The notes under the pieces are model-generated. The model was not told the origin of the DNA, ran no database searches, and saw nothing but the letters and a program-made list of their open reading frames with translations. Below are positions 53,780-64,000 of a stretch of 64,000 nucleotides of DNA, in pieces; position 1 is the stretch's first letter, and each line of letters starts with the position of its first letter. This stretch comes from Ahaetulla prasina (Eukaryota; Chordata; Lepidosauria; Squamata; Colubridae). The stretch spans positions 83,792,257-83,856,256 of the forward strand of contig NC_080546.1 of assembly GCF_028640845.1 (NCBI RefSeq), written 5' to 3'. A program made the position numbers and the translations under genes.

Positions 53780-54460
53780 TGAGTAAAAGGCCCATGTCAA
53801 ATATACACCCTATTTCTGTGTTGATGTGTTTATGGATGTTTACAGCTCTGGCCTGGAGACATCAAAGCTATGGAAAACAAAATGCTAATAGGTAATTACA
53901 ATTTTAAGGGGAAACTTCAGAGGATCTCACTTCTCAGTGATAAATAATTGGTAACCAATAATTAAAAGTAAACATAACCAACAAACTGTTTACACCAATG
54001 CTCTTAGGAACGATATGTGTATAAATAACAGTTATTCCCTTTTTATTGTTTTCTCTTGGTTTTTTTGGGTTTTTTTACTACGGTTTATTACTGTGTGTGT
54101 TCTTTTAAATTAGATAGCAAGGCCTTTGAGGGAGAGACATAAATTCTCCTCTGCATTTGTGGATTGTAAAGCAAGCTCTTAAAAGACTTTTCAGAAAGGA
54201 AGGTTTTGTATACAGTATTTCCAGTAGTAAAGTCAGCCACCAGTGTTGTTTGGGGACTACAATTGACGTTGTTCCTCTAATTAGAATCATTTCCCAAAGG
54301 ATCTGGTTAAACCAACTACGTATTGCAATTGGGGTTTTCAACAAGAAAGGACTGTGACAGACAGAAATTAACGGAGAAGAAGCGCAATAGGAGAGCAGTA
54401 CCTCTTTAGAGTTCCATCTTGGTTGCATGATCAGTCTAGAGATTTTCCAGTAATTTGAAC
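53780..54460. other. No recognised gene or repeat
   Basis: AT-rich intron sequence. Confidence 0.4.
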
Positions 54461-54461
54461 C

Positions 54462-54640
54462 ACTTTTCCTAGAGCTCTCGCCTCACAATCAGGAGGCTGT
54501 GAGTTCGATCCTAGGTGGAGGCAGATATTTCTCTCTCTGGGCACAGTGAGACTATATCTGTTGGGGAAAAAACCTCCGCATTGGCGACAGGAAGGGCATC
54601 TGGCCGCCCCACAAGGAATTATGGGGTCATTTAAAGAAGA
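54462..54640 (+). mobile_element. tRNA-derived SINE, third type
   Basis: CTAGAGCTCTCGCCTCACAA head, GTGAGTTCGATCCTAGG B box, 3' part GCGACAGGAAGGGCATCTGG. The 3' part recurs on the minus strand at 61470-61515. Confidence 0.65.
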
Positions 54641-54903
54641 GGATGATGGCTTGAACCACTTTTCCAAGTTTTGCCATTAAAGATCACAAAATTGCCAGCA
54701 AATGCAAGCCTTAATCATGCTGGTTGGGGATGCTGGTAATTTTAGTCACAACCTAAATGGAGGGCTCTCTGTCGATGAAATGGGGAAGGAATCAACATTA
54801 GAAATTTGTAGGCAATACTTCACAAGTTATTACAAATCCACCAGTAGAGATTGAGTTAGAAACTACTCTATCTGAGCTGCAGAAATCGGAGTAACCACTA
54901 GAT

Positions 54904-55038
54904 CAGAGGTCTCCAACCTTGGCCACTTTAAGACTTGTGGACTTCAACTCCCAGAGTTCCTCAGCCAGCTTTGCTGGCTGAGGAATTCTGGGAATTGAAG
55001 TCCACAAGTCTTAAAGTGGCCAAGGTTGGAGACCCCTG
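54904..55038. mobile_element. Palindromic hAT-type MITE
   Basis: 135 bp, CAGAGGTCTCCAACCTTGGC ... GTTGGAGACCCCTG, same as 6728-6862. Flanks CACTAGAT and CACTAGAG (7/8). Confidence 0.92.
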
Positions 55039-55182
55039 CACTAGAGGACAGGAAAGAGCTATAGAAAACAATGCATCTTGCTGCCATCTAGTGGTCATCT
55101 AGATTTTTGCACTCACATATGGTTTCATTAACCCAAACTAGATAGCATCAGCAGGTACCATCAGCAAGGAGTTAGATTAGAA

Positions 55183-55958
55183 CAGGGGTCTCCAACCTTT
55201 TGGATCTCAGGGACCTCTAAATTCATAATTTTAAATCCCACGGACCACTAATATGATTTGCCTAATGTCCAGCTGGGTGGGTGTGGCTAGGTGGTCATGT
55301 GATTGGGTGGGCGTGGCCAACTTGATGTCACTCACGTCGAGGGGCACCTCACCAGCCTCTACTCGCCCCTCCCCTCCCAGCTACTCCTCGCCTCCCCACC
55401 TGGGCTTCTTAGAGCCCCAATAGGGAAGCAGTTGTTGGAGCTAAGCAGCCACCACAAGAATTGGCAAAAGAGCTCAGTTCAAATTGGATCTGACGGAGAA
55501 GGAGGCTCAGAAGAAGCACCTCATTGAGGACTACGAGCATAGGCTTTCCAAGCAGAGGGAAGACCTGTGGGAGTGCAAGGCCAGGTCACAGCGCCTGGAG
55601 GCTTAGCGGGCTGAGATGGTCAGTCAGTTCCAGGCCATGGTGCAATCCCACTGGAACAAGGACCTCCGGCTCTTCGCCACCAGCAGCACTTCTCTCCAGC
55701 CCAAAGCCCCACACCAGGAGGCTGAAGCAGACCCCAAGTCACAATTTCTGCCACCCTCCGATCCACACAAAAAGACCCCGAATGGGGAGACTCTCTGTAA
55801 CAACACAAATGTTCATTGCACATATCTGGCCCAGGGGTCGTAGTTTGAGGACCCCTGGATCTAATGCAATATAAAAAATGCAAATAATTTTTCTGGGGAC
55901 CACTAAAATTTTCTCGGGGACCACCAGTGGTCCACGGACCACCAGTAGGTGACCGCTG
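55183..55958. mobile_element. Nonautonomous hAT carrying a gene-like coiled-coil fragment (copy 2)
   Basis: 776 bp, CAGGGGTCTCCAACCTTTTGG ends trimmed here to CAGGGGTCTCCAACC ... GTAGGTGACCGCTG. It is the inverse orientation of 4491-5194 with the same order: terminal GTGGTCC repeats, GTGGGCGTGGCC block, coding-like block, CAAATAATTTTTCTG. The 8-bp flanks (GATTAGAA, CTCTAGGA) match at only 4 positions, so this copy is older. Confidence 0.85.
55420..55800 (+). pseudogene. Captured coiled-coil gene fragment inside hAT copy 2
   Basis: In one frame from about 55473: AQFKLDLTEKEAQKKHLIED, then YEHRLSKQREDLWECKARSQ, RLEA, one TAG, then RAEMVSQFQAMVQSHWNKDL, then a Ser/Pro-rich stretch to NGETLCN. 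About 105 codons with one stop. Preceded in another frame by KQLLELSSHHKN, so a frameshift lies at about 55465. A coiled coil followed by a low-complexity tail; parent gene not identified. Confidence 0.6.
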
Positions 55959-56054
55959 CTCTAGGACTGTTGTCTTCACTTCAGAGAATTCATGACATGT
56001 TTGGGGCTCTTGAGTTGGAATCCACACATCTGCTAAAGAAAGAAGTTCCGGTCT

Positions 56055-56439
56055 CATTAAAGTAAAGAATCTACCTCCTCCTGGCTACATGTGAACAATG
56101 CTTTTACCACCCAGCGCAAACGATGTGGGAAGAGTTGACTGTCACAAATAATAAATAACAAGGGCATCCAGTCTACGCTGCACAGAAGCGATAAAAAACA
56201 CATGCTTATGAATGCTCGAGATTTCACAGCTATTAATTTTGAACTTTGTGATTGCAGTCCTGTTCTACAAGAGCCGGTGCTGTGAGGGCACCAGGATGCA
56301 GGGAGAATGAGGGATTATGACAACATGCATTTATCATTGTGAAACTGGCTAGCCTTAGCCTGAAAGGAGAATATGATAATAATAAAAAAACAAACCACAA
56401 CTTGGAAAAACGCATTTTTCCTTTGGTTAGACATATATG
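56055..56439. other. No recognised gene or repeat
   Basis: Unique-looking intron sequence. Confidence 0.4.
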
Positions 56440-56656
56440 GCACTTAGCACTTAGACTTACGTACCACTTCATGGTGCTTTACAGCCCTTCTCTAAACAAT
56501 TTTACAGAGTCATTTTCCCCCCCAACAATCTGGGTCCTCATTTGATCGACCTTGCAAGGATGGAAGGCTGAGTCAACCTTCAGCCGGTCAGGATTGAACT
56601 CGTGGAGTGAGCAATGAGTTAGCCTGCAGTACTGCATTCTAACCACTGAGCCACCC
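56440..56656 (-). mobile_element. SINE S1, minus strand
   Basis: GCACTTAGACTTACGTACC ... AGGCTGAGTCAACCTTCAGC ... TTCTAACCACTGAGCCACC. Confidence 0.88.
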
Positions 56657-56672
56657 CCCCACTCTGTCTCAT

Positions 56673-56693
56673 GTGTGTGTGTGTGTATTGTAT

Positions 56694-56733
<40 letters not shown>
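56673..56733. repeat. (GT)n and (CA)n
   Basis: GT run, GTATG, then CA run: a small inverted pair. Confidence 0.92.
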
Positions 56734-56737
<4 letters not shown>

Positions 56738-56861
56738 TATGTCACAGAAGTGAGTACTCCCCCTCACATTCTGTAAATTATTATTTACATTATTTACATT
56801 ATTTACATTATTAACATTTTGGGACATTTTGAACATGTAGTCTCTTCCCCAAATCCCCAAA

Positions 56862-57490
56862 GCTTCAACCAAAAACTGTCTATTATTGACCTCACCCCAT
56901 TCCTAAGAGGTCTGTAAGGGGCGTGCATAAGAGCACAAGCGTGCCTACCGTTCCTGTCTATTGTTTCCTTTCGTTATATCCAATTAATATAGTTATTACA
57001 TACTCATACTTATATATAAAAAGGGACGTGGTGGCTCAGGGGCTAGGACGTTGAGCTTGTTGATCAAAAGGTCGGCTGCTCGGCGGTTCGAATCCCTAGT
57101 GCTGCCATGTAACCGGGTGAGCTCCCATTACTTGTCCCAGCTTCTGCCAACCTAGCAGTTTCGAAAGCACGTAAAAAATGCAAGTAGAAAAAATAGGGAC
57201 CACCTTTGGTGGGAAGGTAACAGCATTTCATGCGCCTTTGGCGTTGAGTCATGCCGGCCACATGACCACGGAGACGTCTTCGAACAGCGCTGGCTCTTCG
57301 GCTTTGAAAAGGAGATGAGGACCGCCCCCTAGAGTCGGCAACGACTAGCACGTATGTGCGAGGGGAACTTTTACCTTTACTTTACCTTACTTATATATAT
57401 GCTTATATATTGTATAGTTATTTCATGCTTATGCTTATATATACTGTGTGACAAAATAAATAAATAAAGAATAAATAAAATAAAATAAAA
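56862..57490 (+). mobile_element. Rex-like LINE 3' end, split by a Sauria SINE
   Basis: CCAAAGCTTCAACCAAAAAC ... PFLRGL-type end, GGGGCGTGCATAAGAGCAC, then after the SINE GTATAGTTATTTCATGC and (AAAT)n. Preceded by (ACATTATTT)n at 56775-56815. Confidence 0.85.
57019..57388 (+). mobile_element. Sauria SINE, full length, perfect 11-bp duplication
   Basis: GACGTGGTGGCTCAGGGG head, GGCGGTTCGAATCCC B box, CAGCTTCTGCCAACCTAGC, GCCGGCCACATGACCACGG, GAGTCGGCAACGACTAGC and a (CTTTAC)n tail. ACTTATATATA at 57008-57018 and 57389-57399. Retains both polymerase III boxes; a useful dating marker. Confidence 0.97.
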
Positions 57491-57606
57491 AATAAATATT
57501 TAATTATATATCTTTTCGTGTGACAACACTGAAGAAATAACACTTGGCTCCAATGTAAAGCAGTGAGCATACAGCTTGTATAACAGTATAAATGTGCTGT
57601 CCCCTC

Positions 57607-57966
57607 AAAATAACGCAGGTTCTGACAGGTTCTGGAGAACTGGTAGCAGAAATTTTGAGCAGTTTGGAGAACTGGTAGCGGAAATTTTTAGTTCAGAGAA
57701 CCGGCAAATACCGCCTCTGGCTGGCCCCAGAGTGGGGTGGGAATGGAGATTTTGCAATATCCTTCCAGGAGTGTGGAGGGAGTGGGGACTTTGCAGTATC
57801 CTTCCCCTGGAATGGGGTGGGAATGGAGATTTTGCAGTATCCTTCCCCCAGGAGTGGGGAGGGAATGGAGAATTTGCGGTATCCTTCCCCTGCCACGTCC
57901 ACCAAGCCACACCACACCCACTAAGCCACGCCCACAGAACCAGTAGTAAAAAAAATTGATTTCACC
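57607..57966. mobile_element. hAT-type MITE
   Basis: Left end drifted (GCAGGTTCTGACAGGTTC), right end TTGATTTCACCAC. Interior has four tandem GTGGGGAGGGAATGGAGATT-like units and CCACCAAGCCACACC, as in 3216-3525. Confidence 0.7.
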
Positions 57967-58019
57967 ACACATACATACATACATACATACATACATATTC
58001 ATACATACATATTCATATT
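57967..58019. repeat. (ACAT)n
   Basis: CATACATA units with two ATATTC breaks. Confidence 0.93.
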
Positions 58020-58329
58020 CCACCAAATCAGACGCGGTTTGCCATTAACTCCTTCTTTGAGAAATTTTTGGTGCTGGTCTTCAAATCCATCCTCATTACT
58101 GGTGACGATATGGCAAATCCCTGCCATTTTCTTGGCAGCGATTTTTTGGAAGTGGTTTGTCACTATCGTTTTTGTAGAACGAAGAGAAAATTATTTAGCT
58201 AACCTCTGTGCTTAAGGCTGGATTAGAACTCCTGGTCTTCCAGTTTCCAATCCAGGGTCCAGTGCCGCAGATGCAAGCCAGCTCTCTTAATTACAATTTG
58301 TTTGTAAAAAAATAATAATAATAAAAGCA

Positions 58330-58682
58330 GGACACAAATAAATTGTAAACTTGGCAGATGTTTGCCGTGATCTGAGTAAGCATTCCAAAATGGCAGAGAA
58401 GAGGGGGTCAAGCTGTTTTCCAAAGCATCTGAAGGCCAGACAAGGAATAATGGATGGAAACTGAACAAGGAGAAATTCAACCTAGAAATGAGGAGGAACT
58501 TTCTGACAGTGAGAACAAATCAACCGATGGAACAGAAGTTGCCTTCGGAAGTTGTGGGAGTTTCATCACTTGAGGCTTTCAAGAAAAGATTGGACTGCCA
58601 TTTGTCAGAAACGGAATAGGGTCTTCTGCTTGAGCAGGGGGTTGGAGTAGATGTTAGGTTCCTTCCAACTCTGTTAATCTGT
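58330..58682 (+). mobile_element. CR1 3' end
   Basis: AAGCTGTTTTCCAAAGCATC (FSKASEG frame), ATTCAACCTAGAAATGAGG, GGCTTTCAAGAAAAGATTGG, then GGGGTTGGAGTAGATG ... CCAACTCTGTTAATC. Confidence 0.88.
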
Positions 58683-58718
58683 TAAAATTAAATTAAATTA
58701 AACATTAAATTAAAATTA

Positions 58719-58982
58719 GGGCCTGTGTGGCTCAGACTGGTAAGACAGTCTGTTATTAACAGCAGCTGCTTGCAATTACTGCAGGTTCAAGCCCCACCAG
58801 GCCCAAGGTTGACTCAGCCTACTTTATAAGGTAGGTAAAATGAGGACCCAGATTGTTGGGGGCAATAAAAGTTGACTTTGTATATAATATACAAATGGAT
58901 GAAGACTATTGCTTAACACTGTGTAAGCCGCCCTGAGTCTTCGAAGAAGGGCGGGATATAAATTCAAAAAAATAAATAAATA
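58719..58982 (+). mobile_element. SINE S2 with L2-type tail
   Basis: GGGCCTGTGTGGCTCAG head, GCAGGTTCAAGCCCCACC, tail GTAAGCCGCCCTGAGTC ... AAGGGCGGGATATAAATTC(AAAT)n. Confidence 0.88.
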
Positions 58983-58989
58983 GAGAATT

Positions 58990-59690
58990 AATTCTCAGCA
59001 CCATGCAGGTCTGAGCAACAAACAAATCAATAAATAAAATGGCATCAATTAAAAGGGAAAAGGGAATACATCATGGTCAATTCAGTTTGCTTTGCACGGC
59101 ATGGGGCATTTTCCTTGACAGTTCCTAGAACTGTCAATCTTCCAACAATCGCTACAAAGTGCAATGTGCAGTCATTTGCAAGGAATGTTGAGTTGGGCTT
59201 TTGTAGCTTCCATTGAACTGATAGGAACGTCATTTTCCCGTTTTTGCAGTGGCGAAATCGGTTGTTTGCAAATGTTGTGCGTTCTTGGTCGCATACAATG
59301 CTGGGTGGTAAATGAGCTTTCGTAGAGGCATCCAGCTGTATATAACCTCTGCGGTTCAATAGAGAGAGAGGGAGAAGATTGTGCAAGATATTCTTTGACA
59401 CTGGGGAAAACAAATAGCATAATTTGGGTTGTTTCAAAAACTCCCCGCGCATACAGAAAAACTAAACCTTTCCTATTGAAATAACAATTTTGCAGTGAAA
59501 AGAAAGAAATGGAATTCAGTGAATTATAGCTAGCTGTTGAGCTGTTTCATTCTCAGGAATTTTGCGGAGACACAGAATGATTTTTAATCAACCCCGCCAT
59601 CGTGGTGTCGGGTTATGTTTTTATTTTTAAACTGCTAAAGAATATTTGGGTAGAATTTATCAAGGATAGGGAAAATGCTCAAAAGAGCCT
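58990..59690. other. No recognised gene or repeat
   Basis: AT-rich intron sequence; a minus open frame of 135 codons at 59452-59045 has no domain. Confidence 0.4.
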
Positions 59691-59693
59691 CTG

Positions 59694-59798
59694 TCTCTCT
59701 CCCTCTCCCTCTCCCTCCCTCCCTCCATCTTTTTCTAGATATCTAGATACATATACCCATACATACATACATACATACGTACATACATACATACATGC
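59694..59798. repeat. (CTCC)n and (ATAC)n
   Basis: CTCTCTCCCT run then CATACATA units to 59795. Confidence 0.9.
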
Positions 59799-60021
59799 GT
59801 GGTATTCAGCCAGTTTGAACCGGTTTGCCCGAACTGGTAGCAGAAATCACAGGTTGGCCTGCCCCCTCCCCCCAACTCTATGCCATCCTATTTAGGTACA
59901 TTTTTGAGGCAAGGTGCAAGTGCAGAAGGCACATGCCCCAGCAAAGGACATGCACGGAAGGCTGGCTGCATGCACACGCTCACATTTACAAACCGGTAGG
60001 GAAAGTAAGTGAATCCCACCC

Positions 60022-60023
<2 letters not shown>
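59799..60023. mobile_element. hAT-type MITE
   Basis: GTGGTATTCAGCCAGTTTG ... AGTGAATCCCACC; the interior matches 658-895 (ATGCCATCCTATTTAGG, GCACGGAAGGCTG). Confidence 0.75.
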
Positions 60024-60081
<58 letters not shown>

Positions 60082-60082
60082 T
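60024..60082. repeat. (GATA)n
   Basis: About 15 GATA units, followed by TAGATG/TAGATA variants to 60118. Confidence 0.97.
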
Positions 60083-60120
60083 AGATGATATAGATGTAGA
60101 TGTAGATATAGATATATCTA

Positions 60121-60343
60121 TGTAGGTCTTTGGTTATTCGGGTTTTCTCCCGCATAAAATTGGAAGTGTCTTGGCGACGTTTCGACAAAGTCTCATTCGT
60201 CATCTTCAGGCTTCAGCTTCGTGCTTCTGGGAGCAAGAAGCACGAAGCTGAAGCCTGAAGATGACGAATGAGACTTCGTCGAAACGTCACCAAGACACTT
60301 CCAATTTTACGCGGGAGAAAACCCGAATAACCAAAGACCTACA
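60121..60343. mobile_element. Penelope-like element ends, tail-to-tail (108-bp inverted repeat)
   Basis: Arms 60121-60228 and 60236-60343 are reverse complements with three mismatches, spacer GGGAGCA. Each arm encodes a C-terminal [15 protein letters not shown] peptide. Right arm (+): CTGAAGA 60255-60261, six-bp stem GACGAA/TTCGTC (60263-60268, 60275-60280), GAAAC 60281-60285, then GTC: a hammerhead-ribozyme-like core as known from Penelope-like elements. Confidence 0.75.
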
Positions 60344-60375
60344 TACAAACACCTACAAAAACCTCAGAAAACAGA

Positions 60376-60657
<282 letters not shown>

Positions 60658-60827
60658 CACCATGGTCTATTAAAGAAAGAAGAGCAACAAAAATATTTAG
60701 TTATGGCAGTCAGAACAGCCTTGATTTCAAGTGCCTTTTCTGGGGGGGAAATGGCACCGTTTGTATTAGAGTTGCTTTATGTATGAAAATCTGTGTAAAG
60801 CTTTAAATTTCAAACTGATACAGAATA

Positions 60828-61060
60828 ACAGAGTTGGAAGGGACTTTGGAAGTCCTCCAGCCTATCCCCTGCTTGAGCAGGAGACCCTATACCATTCTGG
60901 ACCAATGGGTGCCCAATGTGTTCTTAAAAGCCTCCAGTGATAGAGCAACTACCACTTCCAGAAGCAAGCCATTCCACTGATTAATTGTTCTCACTGTCGG
61001 GAAATTTCTCCCTAGTTCTAGGCTGGATCCGTCCGTTGCTTCTTGATATGCCCTTTTATT
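60828..61060 (-). mobile_element. CR1 3' end
   Basis: CAGAGTTGGAAGGGACTTTG ... CAGTGATAGAGCAACTACC ... GGGAAATTTCTCCCTAGTTC. Confidence 0.88.
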
Positions 61061-61394
61061 TTGTAAACAGCTTTGCATAATGGCGGTCTCATTTAGCAGG
61101 CACACGTTTTGCTGTTGGCAAAAGTTTCTTTTATGAAACCGACAGCAGATTGAAGGGAAATTGTTTAGGCAGATCGTGGTTAGAAGGAAAAGGTATAATC
61201 CCTTCCCCGTAAGTTACCATCCTACCCAAGATTCCTCTGTTGACCACCTTTGGCTAGGAGCTTCAGATGACATTATTTATTGTCATACCTATTTTAGGTT
61301 GAGTTTTTACTCATTTTTACCTTGCCCCAAGGACATGCCTTAATGACCTCCACATACGAGTGAGGCACATAACAGAATCTGTATGATTAGTATG

Positions 61395-61515
61395 ATGCTG
61401 TTGCCATCTTTTTTTAACGACTCCATAACCCCCTGTGGGGTGGCGCTTGTGCACCTGAATAGAGCTAGCAGAGTGTTTAATGGCCAGATGCCCTTCCTAT
61501 TGCCAGTGCGGAGTT
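61395..61515 (-). mobile_element. SINE fragment, third type
   Basis: GGCCAGATGCCCTTCCTATT and TGCCAGTGCGGAGTTTTG match the 54462 SINE 3' part on the opposite strand. Confidence 0.6.
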
Positions 61516-61530
61516 TTGTTCAGCAGTGTG

Positions 61531-61560
61531 ATAGAATAGAATAGAATAGAATAGAATAGA
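61531..61560. repeat. (AATAG)n at LINE 3' end
   Basis: Six units touching the snake-type LINE end at 61561. Confidence 0.95.
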
Positions 61561-61712
61561 ATTTTATTGGCCAAGTGTGATTGGACACACAAGGAATTTG
61601 TCTTGGTGCATATGCTCTCAGTGTACATAAAAGAAAAGATACATCAAGGTACAACATTTACAACACAATTGATGATCAATATATCAATATAAATCATAAG
61701 GATTGCCAGCAA
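61561..61712 (-). mobile_element. Snake-type LINE 3' end with inverted duplication
   Basis: TTTATTGGCCAAGTGTGATT ... CTCAGTGTACATAAAAG ... AATCATAAGGATTGCCAGC. The last 53 bases are repeated in inverse at 61713-61765. Confidence 0.88.
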
Positions 61713-61765
61713 CAATCCTTATGATTTATATTGATATATTGATCATCAATTGTGTTGTAAATGTT
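61653..61765. repeat. Perfect 53-bp inverted repeat, 7-base spacer
   Basis: Arms 61653-61705 and 61713-61765 are exact complements; spacer CCAGCAA. Lies at the 5' break of the LINE copy. Confidence 0.96.
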
Positions 61766-61769
61766 GTTT

Positions 61770-62340
61770 GTAAATTTGTGTTGTAAATGATGCTGTTATG
61801 ATTCACATGAACTCATTGGCACTTGTCCTGAGTGGCTATGAGTCAGGGAACCAGCTTTGCCCAAACACGAATGATCTAAAGTGATGAGGGAAGACATATC
61901 CTCTGTTTGGAAAAGAACTGAATGACCCTGAGATGACCAGTCTCCATTTGGGGTCGTAAGTTGAAGTCTACCTGCAGTTCTCAACATAAAGTATGATTTG
62001 CTGGCAATCAGCAGGCATCACCAATATTCCGTGTCACCCAAATACCTAAATTTGGCATTGTAAAACAAAACCAAGATCCCCAAATACTTGTGTTTGCATC
62101 TCAAGGAGAGCTTTGAAATTTCTTCCTTGTGGTAATCTGATTAAAAGACATTTAAGTTGAGGAGTGAGAACTTTGGGGGGAAAGGTTTTTCTTAACATCT
62201 TTCTGTTATAGGTATCCTCATTAAAATGTGCTAATGCAGACGAGAAAGTTCAAAGGAGGCGCATGTCAAGGGATAAAACACTGCAAAGGTGAATAACCCA
62301 GCCTGATTCCTGCTTAAATCTTAGATTTAACGCAGAGATG
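61770..62340. other. No recognised gene or repeat
   Basis: AT-rich intron sequence. Confidence 0.4.
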
Positions 62341-62346
62341 CAGAGC

Positions 62347-63045
62347 TCACATTGTTTTTATTTATTTATTTATTTGCCACAACAGTATATATAAGCATAA
62401 GCAAGAAATAACTATACAATATATAAGCATATATATAAGCATATGCATGAAATAACTATATGAATTGGATACAATCAAAGGGAACATTAGGACAGGAATG
62501 ATAGGCACGTTGGTGCACTTATGCACGCCCCTTACAGACCTCTTAGGAATGGGGTGAGGTCAATAGTAGATAGTTTTTGATTAAAGCTTTGGGGATTTTG
62601 GGATGAAACCACAGAGTCATGTAGTACATTCCAGGCATTAACAACTCTGTTACTGAACTCATATTTTCTGCAATCAAGATTGGAGCGGTTCACATTAAGC
62701 TTAAATCTATTGTGTGCTTGTGTATTGTTGCGATTGAAGCTGAAGTAGTCTTCAACAGGAAGGACGTTGTAACAGATGATTCTATGAGTTACACTCAGGT
62801 CATGTCGAAGGCGGCGGAGTTCTAAATTTTCTAAACCCAGGATTTCAAGTCTGGTGTCATAAGGTATTTTGTGGTGATCAGAGGAGTGGAGAACTCTTCT
62901 TGTGAAATATTTCTGGACACGCTCAATTGTATTAATGTCCGAAATGAGGTGTGGGTTACAGACAGGCGAGCTGTATTCAAGAATTGGTCTAGCAAATGTT
63001 TTATGTGCTCTGGTTAGCAGTGTAATCTTTCTGGAGAAGAAGCTA
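62347..63045 (-). mobile_element. Rex-like LINE 3' part with 172-codon open frame
   Basis: Minus frame 63050-62532: TRAHKTFARPILEYSSPVCN, ERVQKYFTRRVLHSSDHHKI, LEILGLENLELRRLRHDLSV and KLSTIDLTPFLRGL then stop: a reverse-transcriptase C-terminus of the Jockey superfamily. No stop or shift, so it is the youngest or best-kept copy here. (AAAT)n tail at 62350-62372. Confidence 0.87.
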
Positions 63046-63049
63046 CGCA

Positions 63050-63550
63050 AGATTAAGTTTATTACGTTATTAAGTTTATTAAGTATTAAGTTTTAATTGT
63101 AAGTTCCAAGAATCACTTGAAGGTTGCTTGCAGTACTTGGGTACAGCTGAAAGCTACTTCAAAACTTGCATTTCCGTGGCCAGCATATACATGCCAGTGA
63201 AACAATGAGCAAAACATTTGTGGAATGTAATGTTTAAACCAGAGATTTCCATTTTGGAGACTTGGTGATGTCTCCATAAGCTACACAGGCTGGTGTAGAG
63301 ATCTGAGGTTACTCTGAGAATACCTACATTAATTTAAGAGACCAGTTTTTCTTTGGATTCAAATTGACATCTACAGATGATTCTGAACTTTAATATGACG
63401 AGAGAAAGTGCCTTACTTTCTCAAGAAAGAAAACCAGAATTGAGATGAAGCTGGTTATTACTCTATCCTCAAAGCAGGATGTAGAGAGGTTGTAGAGATA
63501 GAAGGCAGAGGAGTTGTGTCATCCATAGATGGGTTTATATTACTCTAATA
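63050..63550. other. No recognised gene or repeat
   Basis: AT-rich intron sequence. Confidence 0.4.
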
Positions 63551-63840
63551 GATCAACCCTGACTGCTCTTTAGAAGGTCAGATTCTGAAGAGGAAACTCA
63601 AATACTTTGGCCACCTAATGAGAAAGAAGGACTCACTGGAGAAGAGCCTAATGCTGGGAAAGATTGAGGGCAAAAGAAGAACGGGACGACAGAGAAGGAG
63701 GTGGCTGGATGGAATCACTGAAGCAGTAGGCATGAGATTAAATGGACTCCAGAGGATGGTAGAGGACAGAAAGGCCTGGAGGAATGTTGTCTGTGTGGTT
63801 GCGATGGGTCAGACACAACTTCGCAACTAACAAGAACAAC
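63551..63840 (+). mobile_element. BovB (RTE) LINE 3' end, 5' truncated
   Basis: INPDCSLEGQILKRKLKYFG-type start, HLMRKKDSLEKSLMLGKIEG, RWLDGITEAVGMRLNGLQRM, then GGTCAGACACAACTTCGC and (AAC)n. Shorter than the 41839 copy, same family. Confidence 0.93.
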
Positions 63841-64000
63841 AAAATGTTACTTTATCTCAATGGCCATTTCTGATCAAGTGAGTTACACATACCATTTACG
63901 GCAATATGCAGATGCCAGAGAAATCCTCAATCCCTGAATAGAACAGGAAGACCACTGAGTTATCAAACCCCACCCCCACAAGATATCACTATCAATGGTC

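Noticed and set aside
57027..57110. tRNA gene from the A and B boxes
   Set aside because: Boxes belong to the Sauria SINE head; the cloverleaf is degenerate and the SINE tail and target duplication are present.
59045..59452. 135-codon minus frame
   Set aside because: No domain, AT-rich, no conserved partner in the window.

Overview
The window comes from a squamate reptile, very probably an advanced (colubroid) snake. The evidence is a full Sauria SINE, BovB LINE 3' ends, CR1 LINEs, a snake-type LINE whose 3' end runs into (AATAG)n-like microsatellites, long GATA/GACA (Bkm-type) arrays and dense hAT miniature elements. The species call is inference; the repeat calls rest on visible sequence.

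Only one host gene is supported: the large first coding exon of protocadherin-7 (PCDH7) on the + strand, 20470-23694, ending at a clean GT splice donor. It encodes the signal peptide, all seven cadherin repeats, the membrane segment and most of the cytoplasmic tail. About 13.9-20.4 kb is its GC-rich, CpG-dense 5' flank and presumed 5' UTR, broken by a purine (GGAA)n block and then a pyrimidine (TTCC)n block. From 23695 to the end the window is first intron; I found no second exon.

1-13 kb (upstream intergenic): nested transposons, including four solo LTRs or LTR parts, a hAT element carrying what looks like a captured coiled-coil gene fragment (4491-5194), a four-element nest at 6690-8275, and an L1 inserted in an L2-like LINE with a 15-bp target duplication.

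24-64 kb (intron 1): a perfect 95-bp inverted repeat at 25152-25459; a deleted Tc1 transposon; a MITE with TA duplications; many hAT elements, most with 8-bp duplications, some inside each other; solo LTRs at 43922, 47302 and 49950; a second copy of the gene-capturing hAT (55183-55958); two Sauria SINEs; and a Penelope-like inverted structure with hammerhead-ribozyme-like cores flanked symmetrically by GATA arrays (60024-60658).

The best candidates for something new are the gene-capturing hAT, the perfect fold-back repeats, the symmetric Penelope/GATA structure, and a conserved coding tail read into the LTRs. All duplications, terminal repeats and palindromes quoted were read by eye from the sequence; family names are from recognition and were not searched.
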